This document shows positions 7,778 through 16,565 of a stretch of 64,000 nt of DNA, piece by piece. A program made the translations under genes and the position numbers. Location of the stretch: assembly GCF_013396335.1 (NCBI RefSeq), contig NZ_JABWSY010000007.1, positions 124,001 to 188,000 on the forward strand, given 5' to 3'. Numbering within the stretch: position 1 is the first letter of the stretch; the number at the start of each line of letters is the position of its first letter. A model generated the notes under the pieces. That model was not told the DNA's origin. It made no database searches and worked only from the letters and a program-made list of their open reading frames with translations. The stretch comes from Bacillus sp. EB106-08-02-XG196 (lineage in GTDB: Bacteria > Bacillota > Bacilli > Bacillales > Cytobacillaceae).

Positions 7778-9880
7778 ATGGAAAAAATACGCCCCTATTG
7801 GGAAATGATTGTCCGTTTCTGGAAAAAGAAGCATCTCACTCAGCTATTATTATTAGTCATTCTGATTGTCATCCTCACAACCATCGTGTATTTTGGGTGG
7901 CTGGCAACAAGGGCAAATGTTCAAACCTTAAAGGAAGGACTTAGCCAACCGACTGTCATTTATGATCATAACGGGAAAATCGCAACGAATGTAGCCACCA
8001 ATCGGACCGGTGGTGCAAAAATTGAGGAGCTGCCGAAATACGTTCCTGGTGCGGTTGTTGCCATTGAAGATGAACGTTTTTATGAACATAATGGTTTTGA
8101 TATTAAAGGCATCACAAGAGCTTTTTTTAATAATATATTTGCAGGTGAAATTACTGGCGGAGGCAGTACGCTTACACAGCAATTAGCGAAGAATGCCTTA
8201 CTCTCACCGGAACAAACCTATAAAAGAAAAGCGGAGGAGTTATTTTTAGCGGTTAAAATTGAAAAGGTATATAAAAAAGATGAAATTCTTCAAATGTACT
8301 TAAATCAAGTTTACTTTGGCAGCGGGGCATGGGGGATTAGTAATGCATCAAAAAGATATTTTAATAAAGAGATAAATGAGGTTACCATCAGTGAGGCAGC
8401 TTTGCTTGCTGGATTACTGCAATCTCCCAATTACCTCGACCCAACGGAAAACTATGACGCAGCAATGAAACGGAGAGATGTCGTTCTTAGTAAAATGAAT
8501 GAACTTGGTATGATTACGAAAGACCAATACACTGTTGCAAAAGATGAAAAGATTAAGATTAATAGCGGCAGTGGAAGTTTAGTTGAGCGCAAATATCCCT
8601 ATTATGTCGACGCTGTCCTAAATGAAGCGATTTCAAAATATGGATTAACCCAGGAAGAGATATTAACGAGGGGTTACCGAATTTATACTGAATTAGACCA
8701 AAACCTACAAACCGGTCTCGAAAAGGTAAACAATAATAAATCACTATTTCCAAAGGGAAAGGGAGATTCCATCGTTCAAAGTGGGTCTGTATTAATGGAC
8801 CCAGCAAGTGGAGGTGTACGAGCACTCGTTGGCGGTCGTGGTGAGCATGTATTTAGAGGGTTTAACCGCGCTACCCAATTAAAAGCTCAGCCAGGTTCAA
8901 CGATTAAGCCTCTAGCTGTTTATACACCTGCCCTTCTAGAAGGTTATACTTTCGACTCAGAGCTCATTGATGAGCCTACTTCTTATGGTGACTACAAACC
9001 TGAGAATTTTTCTAAAACCTATCAGGGCAAGGTTCAATTGTATAAAGGACTGGAAGAATCCTTAAATGTCCCAACAGTTTGGCTTTTAAATAAAATTGGA
9101 CTTGAGAAAGGATTAGATTCCCTTAAAGCCTTTGGAGTGCCTGTCGAAAAAGAAGATAGAAATCTGGCCATTGCGCTAGGCGGAATGAATAAAGGAATTT
9201 CACCGCAGCAATTAGCGAATGCCTTCTCCGCTTTTCCAAATGGCGGTAAGCGCAATGACAGCCATCTGATCACAAAAATTGTCGGTCCAACTGGAAATAT
9301 ACTTGCAGAACGGGAGCCAAAATCAACAAAGGTAACTTCTAAGGAGATTGCCGATGAAATGACATCCATGCTTCTAAATGTTGTCGAATCAGGAACAGGC
9401 AAAAATGCTCATATTCCAGGTGTTCAAATTGCCGGTAAAACAGGTTCAACCCAGCTCCCCTATTCTGATATAAACGGGACGAAGGATCAATGGATGGTTG
9501 GTTATACCCCGAATCTAGTGGCAGCAATTTGGATTGGTTATGACCAAACCGACCGTAAGCATTATCTGCCGAGCAGTAGTTCTGGAAATGTTGTCCCGAT
9601 TTTCAAGGAAATCATGAAGGAATCATTGCCACATATTCAAAAGGAAGAGTTTGATGTCGTCTCGATTAATGACCAGCTTGCCGGTAAAACGGCAACAAGA
9701 GAGAAAATTAAAAAACAGGCTGAGAAAATTAGCGAGGAATTAAACCAAAATGCTCAAAAACTGGGTGAAAAGATACAGGAGCAGGCACCAGTTTGGAAAA
9801 AAGATTTGGAGGATGCCATGTTTTCAATCGGAAAAGGCATTGATACCATCATCCAGAAACTGAAAGGTTTAACAGAATAA
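7778..9880 (+). CDS. class A bifunctional penicillin-binding protein (PbpF/PbpG-like)
   Basis: At 700 residues, it has one N-terminal membrane anchor (about 21-43), a GT51 glycosyltransferase domain with catalytic Glu97 in AIEDERFYEH and GGSTLTQQLAKN, and a transpeptidase domain with the acyl-acceptor Ser374 in STIK, SLN at 428-430 and KTG at 554-556. It polymerises and cross-links peptidoglycan outside the membrane. The length and short charged C-terminal tail resemble B. subtilis PBP2c/PBP2d (PbpF, PbpG), which serve spore and germ-cell wall synthesis, rather than the long PonA. AGGAAAGGAG precedes the ATG. Confidence 0.92.
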   Translation: MEKIRPYWEMIVRFWKKKHLTQLLLLVILIVILTTIVYFGWLATRANVQTLKEGLSQPTVIYDHNGKIATNVATNRTGGAKIEELPKYVPGAVVAIEDERFYEHNGFDIKGITRAFFNNIFAGEITGGGSTLTQQLAKNALLSPEQTYKRKAEELFLAVKIEKVYKKDEILQMYLNQVYFGSGAWGISNASKRYFNKEINEVTISEAALLAGLLQSPNYLDPTENYDAAMKRRDVVLSKMNELGMITKDQYTVAKDEKIKINSGSGSLVERKYPYYVDAVLNEAISKYGLTQEEILTRGYRIYTELDQNLQTGLEKVNNNKSLFPKGKGDSIVQSGSVLMDPASGGVRALVGGRGEHVFRGFNRATQLKAQPGSTIKPLAVYTPALLEGYTFDSELIDEPTSYGDYKPENFSKTYQGKVQLYKGLEESLNVPTVWLLNKIGLEKGLDSLKAFGVPVEKEDRNLAIALGGMNKGISPQQLANAFSAFPNGGKRNDSHLITKIVGPTGNILAEREPKSTKVTSKEIADEMTSMLLNVVESGTGKNAHIPGVQIAGKTGSTQLPYSDINGTKDQWMVGYTPNLVAAIWIGYDQTDRKHYLPSSSSGNVVPIFKEIMKESLPHIQKEEFDVVSINDQLAGKTATREKIKKQAEKISEELNQNAQKLGEKIQEQAPVWKKDLEDAMFSIGKGIDTIIQKLKGLTE

Positions 9881-9908
9881 GCACGCCAAAAGGCGTGCTC
9901 TTTTATTT
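9881..9908 (+). terminator. intrinsic terminator after the class A PBP gene
   Basis: GCACGCC-AAAA-GGCGTGC followed by TCTTTTATTT, starting at the base after the stop codon. Confidence 0.85.
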
Positions 9909-10616
9909 AACATCAATTGAGTGAAAATACTTATCTGCCAACCTTTTTAAATACTCTTCTTGATACTGTTCAAACGCAATAATAAAGCAAGTTGCGGGTC
10001 CAGATGATTTTAAAACATCTACGTTCGTATCAAGCATTTCTTTCGTAAATTCTTTAGTAGGAAACATCTGGTTGAACTCTGATAAGATACCTTTCGAACC
10101 GACGGGCAAAATCATGATATCTTGAAGGTTAGACACTTCCCGGAAAGTTGATAAAGGTACAACCTCGTGAGCAAGGTCAATCACTTCGTTCCCAACTAAC
10201 GGCTTACCTATTATGGCAAATTTAAGATCATTAGAAAATATCTTCTCTGTCATTTTATCTAAAGGCTTTTTACCGAGAACTACTAAACCAACAGCAGATT
10301 GTTTTAGAGGAAAATTACTCTCCGTACTGCCAGTGATAGGTATATCCCCTAGTTTTAATTCTGCCAATCCTTTTCGGACTCCATTTACGAGCTCACTCCA
10401 AGAGTCATCTCCACAAAAATTATGGAGCACAACTGAAACCGGCTCTCCTCCTGCTGCGATACATTCCATTGCTGCAACTCTAAATGAATAATATGCTACT
10501 GTTTCGTATGAAACCTGTACAAGATCCTCTGCTTTCTTACCAATGCCGCCGCTATTATCACTTGCGATAATTAGCGATTCTTGACTATTTAACGGAATGG
10601 TAATGGTATCCCTCAT
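9903..10616 (-). CDS. cblS: alpha-ribazole kinase (CblS)
   Basis: This is a 237-residue PurM/AIR-synthase-like protein (ASDNSGGIG, AAGGEPVSVVLHNF, ITGSTESN). It lies directly downstream of and overlapping a small ECF-type membrane protein at the end of a B12 cluster. That pair is the CblT-CblS alpha-ribazole salvage system described in Listeria and Geobacillus: the kinase phosphorylates imported alpha-ribazole to alpha-ribazole-5'-phosphate for CobS, bypassing CobT. The cluster has no cobT, which supports the call. The assignment rests on context and fold rather than on a verified alignment. Confidence 0.82.
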   Translation of the reverse strand: MRDTITIPLNSQESLIIASDNSGGIGKKAEDLVQVSYETVAYYSFRVAAMECIAAGGEPVSVVLHNFCGDDSWSELVNGVRKGLAELKLGDIPITGSTESNFPLKQSAVGLVVLGKKPLDKMTEKIFSNDLKFAIIGKPLVGNEVIDLAHEVVPLSTFREVSNLQDIMILPVGSKGILSEFNQMFPTKEFTKEMLDTNVDVLKSSGPATCFIIAFEQYQEEYLKRLADKYFHSIDVK

Positions 10617-11107
10617 ATTTTCACATCTTTTTCAATCAAATCTTGTTTGACCAAAGCTTTTAGTCTTGGGATCGCCACTAAAGCAATGACTGTATTGACT
10701 ATTGATCCTACTAATAATGATGGAACTAATGCGAAATAAAATGCTTTATTCATGATAAATATAAAAGGCAATGGTGCAGCAAATGCATTCGCAAGGACAA
10801 ATAGAATACTAGCAGTGCCTTTTTTATTCTTTTTATAAAGAACACCAAAAATAAAGACAAGTAGGGCCATTTCGATTGCAATTAATATATGCAGTGGTCC
10901 TAATGGAAAACCTGCGATTAAGGCAGATAACAAATGCCCTAACGCACCAACAATTGCTCCGGCACCACTGCCTAACAAAGCGGCTGCAAGTAAAGCTGGA
11001 AAAACATCAAAAGCTACACTGCCTATGGGTGCAGGAATTTTAATCGCAGCGCCAACTGCGGATAAGGCTGTAAACAATGCCAGTAAAATTAACTTCCTAT
11101 TTTTCAT
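10613..11107 (-). CDS. cblT: alpha-ribazole transporter, ECF S-component-like (CblT)
   Basis: The 164-residue integral membrane protein has about five hydrophobic segments and the small-residue-rich helices (IPAPIGSVAFDVFPALLAAALLG cut here to its character) typical of ECF S components. The start is placed at the ATG at 11107, eleven bases inside the preceding gene; longer in-frame starts would only add a polar stretch. The stop overlaps cblS by four bases. It probably imports alpha-ribazole, with or without an ECF energy module; none is encoded here. Confidence 0.78.
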   Translation of the reverse strand: MKNRKLILLALFTALSAVGAAIKIPAPIGSVAFDVFPALLAAALLGSGAGAIVGALGHLLSALIAGFPLGPLHILIAIEMALLVFIFGVLYKKNKKGTASILFVLANAFAAPLPFIFIMNKAFYFALVPSLLVGSIVNTVIALVAIPRLKALVKQDLIEKDVKI

Positions 11108-11681
11108 CTTTACGTTTCCCATCTCTGAAAACATTTGCACTTCGAACATATTCTACGTCTTTTACGTTGAGTCGATAATTTACTACTCTTGCTAAGGCAA
11201 AGAAATAGTCTGACAGTCGATTTAAATATTTCAATGCTAATTCAGGCGTTTTTTCATCATTCTTCATTAATGTTACCACTAATCGCTCTGCTCTTCTTGT
11301 CACCGTTCTGGCAATATGAATTGACGCAGACGGCTTTGTTCCCCCAGGCAAAATAAACCTTTCGAGCTCCGGAGCTTCTTGAATGTATTCATCAATTCTC
11401 TTTTCTAAGTACTCAATCGTTTCTTTCTCCAGCTTAAACTCAACTTTATCGGAAATATTGGCAAGATCCCCGCCACAATCAAATAATTCATGCTGAATTT
11501 TCTCAAGATCTACTAAGACATCCTTAAAAGTTACCTCATCTAGTTCAGTCATAACCTGCCCTACAAAACAATTTACTTCATCTACTGTTCCGTAAGCTTC
11601 CACTCGAATATCATCCTTGTCTACTCTTCCTCCAATAATACTAGTTTTTCCTTTATCGCCCGTTCTTGTATAAAGTTTCAT
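11097..11681 (-). CDS. pduO: ATP:cob(I)alamin adenosyltransferase, PduO type
   Basis: This 194-residue helical protein has the N-terminal MKLYTRTGDKGKTS motif that binds ATP in PduO-type enzymes, AYGTVDEVN, and the C-terminal NRLSDYFFALAR. It transfers the 5'-deoxyadenosyl group to cob(I)alamin or cobinamide, the step that commits corrinoids to coenzyme form. It overlaps its upstream neighbour (ATGA) and cblT by eleven bases, so it lies within one polycistronic unit. Confidence 0.93.
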   Translation of the reverse strand: MKLYTRTGDKGKTSIIGGRVDKDDIRVEAYGTVDEVNCFVGQVMTELDEVTFKDVLVDLEKIQHELFDCGGDLANISDKVEFKLEKETIEYLEKRIDEYIQEAPELERFILPGGTKPSASIHIARTVTRRAERLVVTLMKNDEKTPELALKYLNRLSDYFFALARVVNYRLNVKDVEYVRSANVFRDGKRKDEK

Positions 11682-12127
11682 TGCATCTCATCCCCCGTTT
11701 GTTTGATTGTTCGATTTAATCCATACCAAATGATATCTACTTTATCTGCTTTTGCAGCAAGATCTTGATAGGCCCATCCTGTTACATCCCGCCATAATCT
11801 ATTTTCTTTCTCAATCGGGACAATTCCTTTCGTGATATCCGTACCAATTACCACTAGTTTTCGCTGAGGCTCTGCTTTTTCCCAAATTAGCCAATTGTTC
11901 ATAGTGTGATTCCAGATATCACGCCATCTGTTAGAGTCGTAGTCTTCCGCTAACTCTTTCAACCAAATTTCAATACCTTCTAATACTAGTATTTCACTAT
12001 TTACATGGTTAAAGCCTTCTGTCAGTGATGTGCCCTGATATGCTGAAAGCCAGCTGCAATTTAAACCGTACGTCTTCTTTACCCATGCTCTTTTGCCGTT
12101 AAAGGCACCTCCCGTAACAAAGTGCAA
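11678..12127 (-). CDS. CobU-like paralogue lacking catalytic motifs
   Basis: The product has 149 residues and starts from a TTG with AAGGAGG eight bases upstream. The C-terminal half aligns by eye with CobU (GIVPIEKENRLWRDVTGWAY, then LAAKADKVDIIWYGL). The N-terminal P-loop is degenerate (GGAFNGKRAW against GGxRSGKS), and the RIxxHRxxR segment carrying the guanylylated His of CobU is absent. A normal cobU lies 3 kb upstream in the same cluster. It may be a regulatory or structural subunit, or a reduced kinase. Related short proteins occur in Bacillus B12 clusters as far as I recall; function unknown. Confidence 0.7.
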   Translation of the reverse strand: MHFVTGGAFNGKRAWVKKTYGLNCSWLSAYQGTSLTEGFNHVNSEILVLEGIEIWLKELAEDYDSNRWRDIWNHTMNNWLIWEKAEPQRKLVVIGTDITKGIVPIEKENRLWRDVTGWAYQDLAAKADKVDIIWYGLNRTIKQTGDEMQ

Positions 12128-12690
12128 CGATCACGCCTCCTTAATGCTTCTCTATCAAAAACAAGTTCAAATCCTTGATGATGTTGTACCTGCCACGACC
12201 AAAAATCTCTAGGTTGGGGTGCAAATTCAGATAATAAGTATCGAATGATCCCGCCATGCGTGATAATGGCACAGCGGCCGACATTTTTAGAGAGAATTTC
12301 TCCAGTAATCTCTTCCCACCCATTTTGAACCCTATGGGTGAATTTATCAAATGACTCTCCTTCTGGAGGACAATAAGATATTGGATTCGATAGCCAACGT
12401 TGATAAAGAGGGACTTCTTTTAAGTCTTCATAGGTTTTTCCTTCCCACCTGCCAAAATTCATTTCTCGTAAATTAGGTAAAAGAATCAACTCTTTATTAG
12501 GAAACAGTATAGTGGCAGTTGTAATGCATCTTGGCAGATCGCTAGAAAAATAGAGATTGTACCTGCTTTTTGTGCTCAGGTCAAAAGACTCTTTGCATAA
12601 AGGAGAATCGTTCCATCCTAAATAAGCTTTTCGTTTATTCTCCTCTGTTAGGCCATGGCGAAATAATGCAATAACCACACTGTCATCCAT
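12079..12690 (-). CDS. cobC: histidine phosphatase, alpha-ribazole phosphatase-like (CobC)
   Basis: At 203 residues it belongs to the histidine phosphatase superfamily. The phospho-acceptor sits in FRHGLTEEN near the N-terminus, the acid/base region is EMNFGRWEGKTYEDL, and the second catalytic His is in IITHGGIIR. In B12 clusters such proteins dephosphorylate alpha-ribazole phosphate or adenosylcobalamin phosphate. It overlaps cobS by 43 bases and the CobU-like gene by 49, which is unusually tight packing. The ATG at 12690 has only a weak ribosome binding site, so translation may depend on coupling. Confidence 0.85.
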   Translation of the reverse strand: MDDSVVIALFRHGLTEENKRKAYLGWNDSPLCKESFDLSTKSRYNLYFSSDLPRCITTATILFPNKELILLPNLREMNFGRWEGKTYEDLKEVPLYQRWLSNPISYCPPEGESFDKFTHRVQNGWEEITGEILSKNVGRCAIITHGGIIRYLLSEFAPQPRDFWSWQVQHHQGFELVFDREALRRRDRCTLLREVPLTAKEHG

Positions 12691-13436
12691 AAAAATAATT
12701 CAGTCCCTTCAACGGCAGCTCCTAAAACATCACCCGTAATTCCACCGAACCACTTTACAGCTTTTCTACTGCATACTAGCAAACTACCAAAGGCTATCAA
12801 AATCAATATCGAAACATGAAAGAATCCGTTAGCAGCCAATGTCATAAGAGCTAGAAAGACAGCAATATAAATTGGATATATCCATAATACTTTTATTGTT
12901 GCGGCACTTTGGAATAAAGTACCCAGTCCTTCCTTTTTAGCGGACTTCACGGTAAGCAGCAGGACACCCATGACACTTTTACTCAAAAAAGGGATGGCAG
13001 CTATCAACATGTATGATACTATTTGTACATTTTCGGTAATCTCATAAATAAAGAGAAACCGACTGCTTAGCAATACAATAACCGAGATTACACCAAAGGC
13101 TCCTGTTCTTGGGTCCTTCATAATCTCGAGCCTTTTCGGTTGATCGCTGTATGAAAAATAAGCATCGCTTGCATCCATCCAGCCATCCAAATGGATTCCA
13201 CCGGTTAAAATAATCGTCATTAACCAAAGCAATAACGCGATAGCAAGATTGGAAAAAGGAGTATATTCTAGCAATAGAAAAATGAGCGAAGCATATATCC
13301 CCCCTTGAAGCAATCCTAATAAAGGGAAAGCTTGAACGGCACTTTTTAAATGAGGCTTATCCATTGGTAATGCAAAACGTACTGGAATGGCAGTAAAAAA
13401 TTGCAGGTCGAGTAAGAAACCCTTTAGAAATTTCAT
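12648..13436 (-). CDS. cobS: adenosylcobinamide-GDP ribazoletransferase (cobalamin-5'-phosphate synthase)
   Basis: The 262-residue polytopic membrane enzyme has the CobS signature GGIHLDGWMDASDAYFS, whose aspartates bind metal, and a second signature near RTGAFGV. It joins activated cobinamide to alpha-ribazole phosphate. The start is the ATG at 13436, which overlaps the cobQ stop (ATGA); an in-frame GTG at 13448 lacks a ribosome binding site. Confidence 0.93.
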   Translation of the reverse strand: MKFLKGFLLDLQFFTAIPVRFALPMDKPHLKSAVQAFPLLGLLQGGIYASLIFLLLEYTPFSNLAIALLLWLMTIILTGGIHLDGWMDASDAYFSYSDQPKRLEIMKDPRTGAFGVISVIVLLSSRFLFIYEITENVQIVSYMLIAAIPFLSKSVMGVLLLTVKSAKKEGLGTLFQSAATIKVLWIYPIYIAVFLALMTLAANGFFHVSILILIAFGSLLVCSRKAVKWFGGITGDVLGAAVEGTELFLWMTVWLLHYFAMA

Positions 13437-14938
13437 TTTGAGCACCACTTATGGATGATGTCATTTAGCTGTTCAAAATTAAGATGTGCTCTCATTTTTT
13501 CCGCAATCCCATCATATCTTTTATCTTTGTACTCACAAATATAAATGGTTTCCTTACTATGCATGCCTTTGCTTTTTCGAATCATGTTTAACCAATGATT
13601 TCTCCATTCGTCATTATGAAAAAGATGATGAAGATACGTGCCAATAATTTGTCCATTCTTGCTGTAATACCCTTCTTCTTTTCCATTCTCAAGCGCTAAA
13701 AATGCACAGCCTTGCTGATGGAGTTGTGTTTTCCCTAAATGTATTTCATACCCATCTAGCTTTCCATTTGTGGTCAAACCTGTATTTTCATGGTAGACTC
13801 CTGCAGCTCTCACTGTTTCTTTTTCATCATAAAAAGTGGTTCTGCCTGGAATCACTCCAAGTCCTGCCACGCTTTTGTTAGGTATCCCTGTATCCGAACC
13901 CATTTCATCGATAATTTCTACACCCAGAATTTGATATCCGCCACAAATACCTACAACATAACCGCCATCTTCTATATGTTTTTGAATCAAAATATCTAAT
14001 TGTCTTTCTCTTAGCGTATTCAAATCATTGATTGTACTCTTTGTCCCAGGAATAATGACTGCGTCAGGATTTCCAAAATCAGAAGGATGTTTGACCCAGC
14101 GAATCGAAACATCCTCTTCATATAGAAATGGTTCCAAATCACTATAGTTCGAAACAAACGGAAGATGGATGACAGCAATATCCAGATTCCCCTTTTTCCT
14201 GTTTGCAAATTGATTGCTTAATGACAAAGAATCTTCCCCATCAATCATATGATCTTCAACATAAGGCAGTACACCTAATACAGGAATTCCCGTTTTCTTT
14301 TCCAGCCAATGAATGCCATCTTCAAATAAGCTGATGTCTCCGCGGAATTTATTAATGATAATGCCTGCAACCCTTTGTCTTTCTTCAGGTTCCAAAAGCT
14401 CTAGCGTGCCTACAATACTCGCAAAAACTCCGCCTCTATCAATATCTGCTGCCAATATTACAGGAACATCCGCTAGCTCAGCCACCTTCATATTCACAAG
14501 CTCTCGATCCTTGAGATTGATTTCAACCGGACTTCCCGCCCCTTCAATAACCACTAGTTCGTGTTCACTCGATAGGTGTTCAAGAGACTTCCTAATCACA
14601 TCAAGTCCCTTTTCATAAAAAGTATCCCGATACCCTCTTCCAGAAAGAGTTTTCAACGGCTTACCTAAATAGACAATCTCAGAATCCTGGTTCGAACGGG
14701 GCTTTAATAATATCGGATTCATCCATACAGTTGCCTCAACTTTTGAAGCTTCTGCCTGGATTCCTTGTGCCCTGCCAATTTCTTTTCCATCTTTTGTAAC
14801 ATAAGAGTTGTTAGACATGTTTTGAGATTTGAAGGGTACAACTTTTACTCCATCATTGGCAAACATTCGGCAGAGTGCGGTCACAATGAGGCTTTTACCA
14901 ACATCGGATGCCGTTCCTTGAATCATAACTCCTCTCAT
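13433..14938 (-). CDS. cobQ: cobyric acid synthase
   Basis: This 501-residue glutamine-dependent amidotransferase opens with MIQGTASDVGKS (ATP-binding dethiobiotin-synthetase-like domain). A C-terminal type 1 glutaminase-like domain follows, with the nucleophilic Cys in GICGGYQ and His in THH-type LHHLF near the end. It amidates adenosyl-cobyrinic acid a,c-diamide at four positions (CbiP in anaerobic-pathway naming). No upstream ring-building enzyme (CbiA and earlier) is present here, so its substrate is made elsewhere in the genome or imported. Coupled to cobU by ATGA. Confidence 0.94.
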   Translation of the reverse strand: MRGVMIQGTASDVGKSLIVTALCRMFANDGVKVVPFKSQNMSNNSYVTKDGKEIGRAQGIQAEASKVEATVWMNPILLKPRSNQDSEIVYLGKPLKTLSGRGYRDTFYEKGLDVIRKSLEHLSSEHELVVIEGAGSPVEINLKDRELVNMKVAELADVPVILAADIDRGGVFASIVGTLELLEPEERQRVAGIIINKFRGDISLFEDGIHWLEKKTGIPVLGVLPYVEDHMIDGEDSLSLSNQFANRKKGNLDIAVIHLPFVSNYSDLEPFLYEEDVSIRWVKHPSDFGNPDAVIIPGTKSTINDLNTLRERQLDILIQKHIEDGGYVVGICGGYQILGVEIIDEMGSDTGIPNKSVAGLGVIPGRTTFYDEKETVRAAGVYHENTGLTTNGKLDGYEIHLGKTQLHQQGCAFLALENGKEEGYYSKNGQIIGTYLHHLFHNDEWRNHWLNMIRKSKGMHSKETIYICEYKDKRYDGIAEKMRAHLNFEQLNDIIHKWCSK

Positions 14939-15507
14939 TTCCTAACTCCCTTCATGTTGGTCGGTATTCCAGCCTCAACTAAAAATGCTTGATCAGCGGA
15001 CTTCACCAACTGCTGATGAATTTTTCCGAGAATTCGTCCATATGAAAATACGAGGTCATTCTCGACCATTGACTCATGGAAAACTTCATTACTAACAACG
15101 ATTAATACTTTTGCTCTGTCACGTATTTCAATTATTCCTGTTGTGATCCTTTCCATTACATTTGCTAATAATGAGTCATCCCATTTTTGGTTTGCAGAAA
15201 ACAGTTCATTATTTAAGAGGGTCGTAACACAATCGAGTAGAATAATATCTTCGTCGTTAAAAAAATGAGCAATCTCCCCAATATTTACTGACTGTTCAAT
15301 CGTTCTCCATCGGAACTTTCCTATCTCTCGGTCACATCGGTGCTTTACAATTCGTTCCTTCATTTCTTGGTCAGAAGCCACACCTGTTGCCAAATAGTTT
15401 AATTTACCACCATTTTTCTTTGTGAGCTCTAGTGCCATTTTTTCAGCAAAGCTGCTTTTCCCGCTTCTAACCCCGCCAGAAATAAAGATTAATGAAGCTG
15501 CCGCCAT
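14935..15507 (-). CDS. cobU: adenosylcobinamide kinase / guanylyltransferase
   Basis: The 190-residue protein has an intact P-loop GGVRSGKS at 11-18 and RIVKHRCDR with His56, the residue that is guanylylated in this family. It phosphorylates adenosylcobinamide and then transfers GMP to give adenosylcobinamide-GDP for CobS. It overlaps cobD by 19 bases and cobQ by four. It differs from the short CobU-like protein encoded at 11678-12127 in keeping all catalytic motifs. Confidence 0.93.
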   Translation of the reverse strand: MAAASLIFISGGVRSGKSSFAEKMALELTKKNGGKLNYLATGVASDQEMKERIVKHRCDREIGKFRWRTIEQSVNIGEIAHFFNDEDIILLDCVTTLLNNELFSANQKWDDSLLANVMERITTGIIEIRDRAKVLIVVSNEVFHESMVENDLVFSYGRILGKIHQQLVKSADQAFLVEAGIPTNMKGVRK

Positions 15508-16565
15508 TCCAGCAACACCTCCATTAATTTACTATTTTCTTCCTTGCTTTTTATCGCGAAGCGAAGCCAATTTCCTTCCAACCCTGGAAAATTAAACGTG
15601 TGGCGGGGAATTATTCCCTTGTGCAAAAGAAATTCAAAAAAGCTAAACTGATTCTTGAGACAGGGATCTCTTAACAAATAAAAATTAACTTGGGAAGGTG
15701 TAATCACAAAATGTTTCTTCATAAAAAAAGTAAGCAACCGTTCCCGTTCTTCCCAAATATAGACTTGGGTCTGTTTAATAAATTTTTTATTTTGTAAACA
15801 AAGATCACCCGCCAATAATGCGATTGTATTGATACTCCAATGCGGCTGCAATGTGCTAAGTTCCGCAATGATGTTTGGAGGGGCAGCTGCATATCCTAAA
15901 CGAAGTCCTGGAATCGCAAACATTTTTGTCATTGAACGGATGATGATTAAATTCGAGAACCTATTTATGTAAGGAATAAAAGAATGATAATCTATTAAAA
16001 AATCATAGAATGCTTCATCCAAAATCACGAAGCAATTTTGTTTTTCACATTCCTCAATAATTGAAAGTATTGTTGATACAGAATATTGAATACCCGTCGG
16101 ATTATTTGGATTACACAAGAATAAGGCATCTGCACTCGGTAATTTTGGGTGTAGCTCATCCATACTTAGCGCAAAATTTGGCTCTTTCAGTTGATGATAT
16201 TGAATCTCACAATGATTAGCCCGACAAGCCTTTTCATATTCAGAAAAAGTTGGTTCCACCACTATTACCTTTTTACCTGTCAGAAACCTTGCCACAAGGG
16301 TAATGAGTTCAGCTCCTCCATTTCCAATTAAGATGGAATCATCAGAAATTTGTTCACTTTCTACAATCCTGCTCTTAAGTTGTTCAGCAAATGGGTCTGG
16401 ATACACATTAATTTCCTGATAAAAATCATTCCATTTCTCTTTCAGAACGGAAGGCGGGCCTATAGGATTAATATTTGCACTGAAATCTATATACTTATCT
16501 GGGAGCGAAAGCCCCATCGACTTAAAAAGGTGCTGCGGATTAGATCCATGTGAAGGCCAATTCAA
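15489..16565 (-). CDS. cobD: threonine-phosphate decarboxylase-like PLP enzyme
   Basis: This 358-residue fold-type I aminotransferase-like protein has NPNNPTG, ILDEAFYDF and the PLP-lysine motif SMTKMFAIPGLRLGY. In B12 clusters such proteins are CobD, which makes (R)-1-amino-2-propanol phosphate, the linker that CbiB attaches to cobyric acid. It starts from a TTG with GGAGGGATGATTC ahead. Histidinol-phosphate aminotransferase is the near alternative, but the position between cbiB and cobU favours CobD. It overlaps cbiB by 26 bases. Confidence 0.9.
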   Translation of the reverse strand: MNWPSHGSNPQHLFKSMGLSLPDKYIDFSANINPIGPPSVLKEKWNDFYQEINVYPDPFAEQLKSRIVESEQISDDSILIGNGGAELITLVARFLTGKKVIVVEPTFSEYEKACRANHCEIQYHQLKEPNFALSMDELHPKLPSADALFLCNPNNPTGIQYSVSTILSIIEECEKQNCFVILDEAFYDFLIDYHSFIPYINRFSNLIIIRSMTKMFAIPGLRLGYAAAPPNIIAELSTLQPHWSINTIALLAGDLCLQNKKFIKQTQVYIWEERERLLTFFMKKHFVITPSQVNFYLLRDPCLKNQFSFFEFLLHKGIIPRHTFNFPGLEGNWLRFAIKSKEENSKLMEVLLEWRQLH

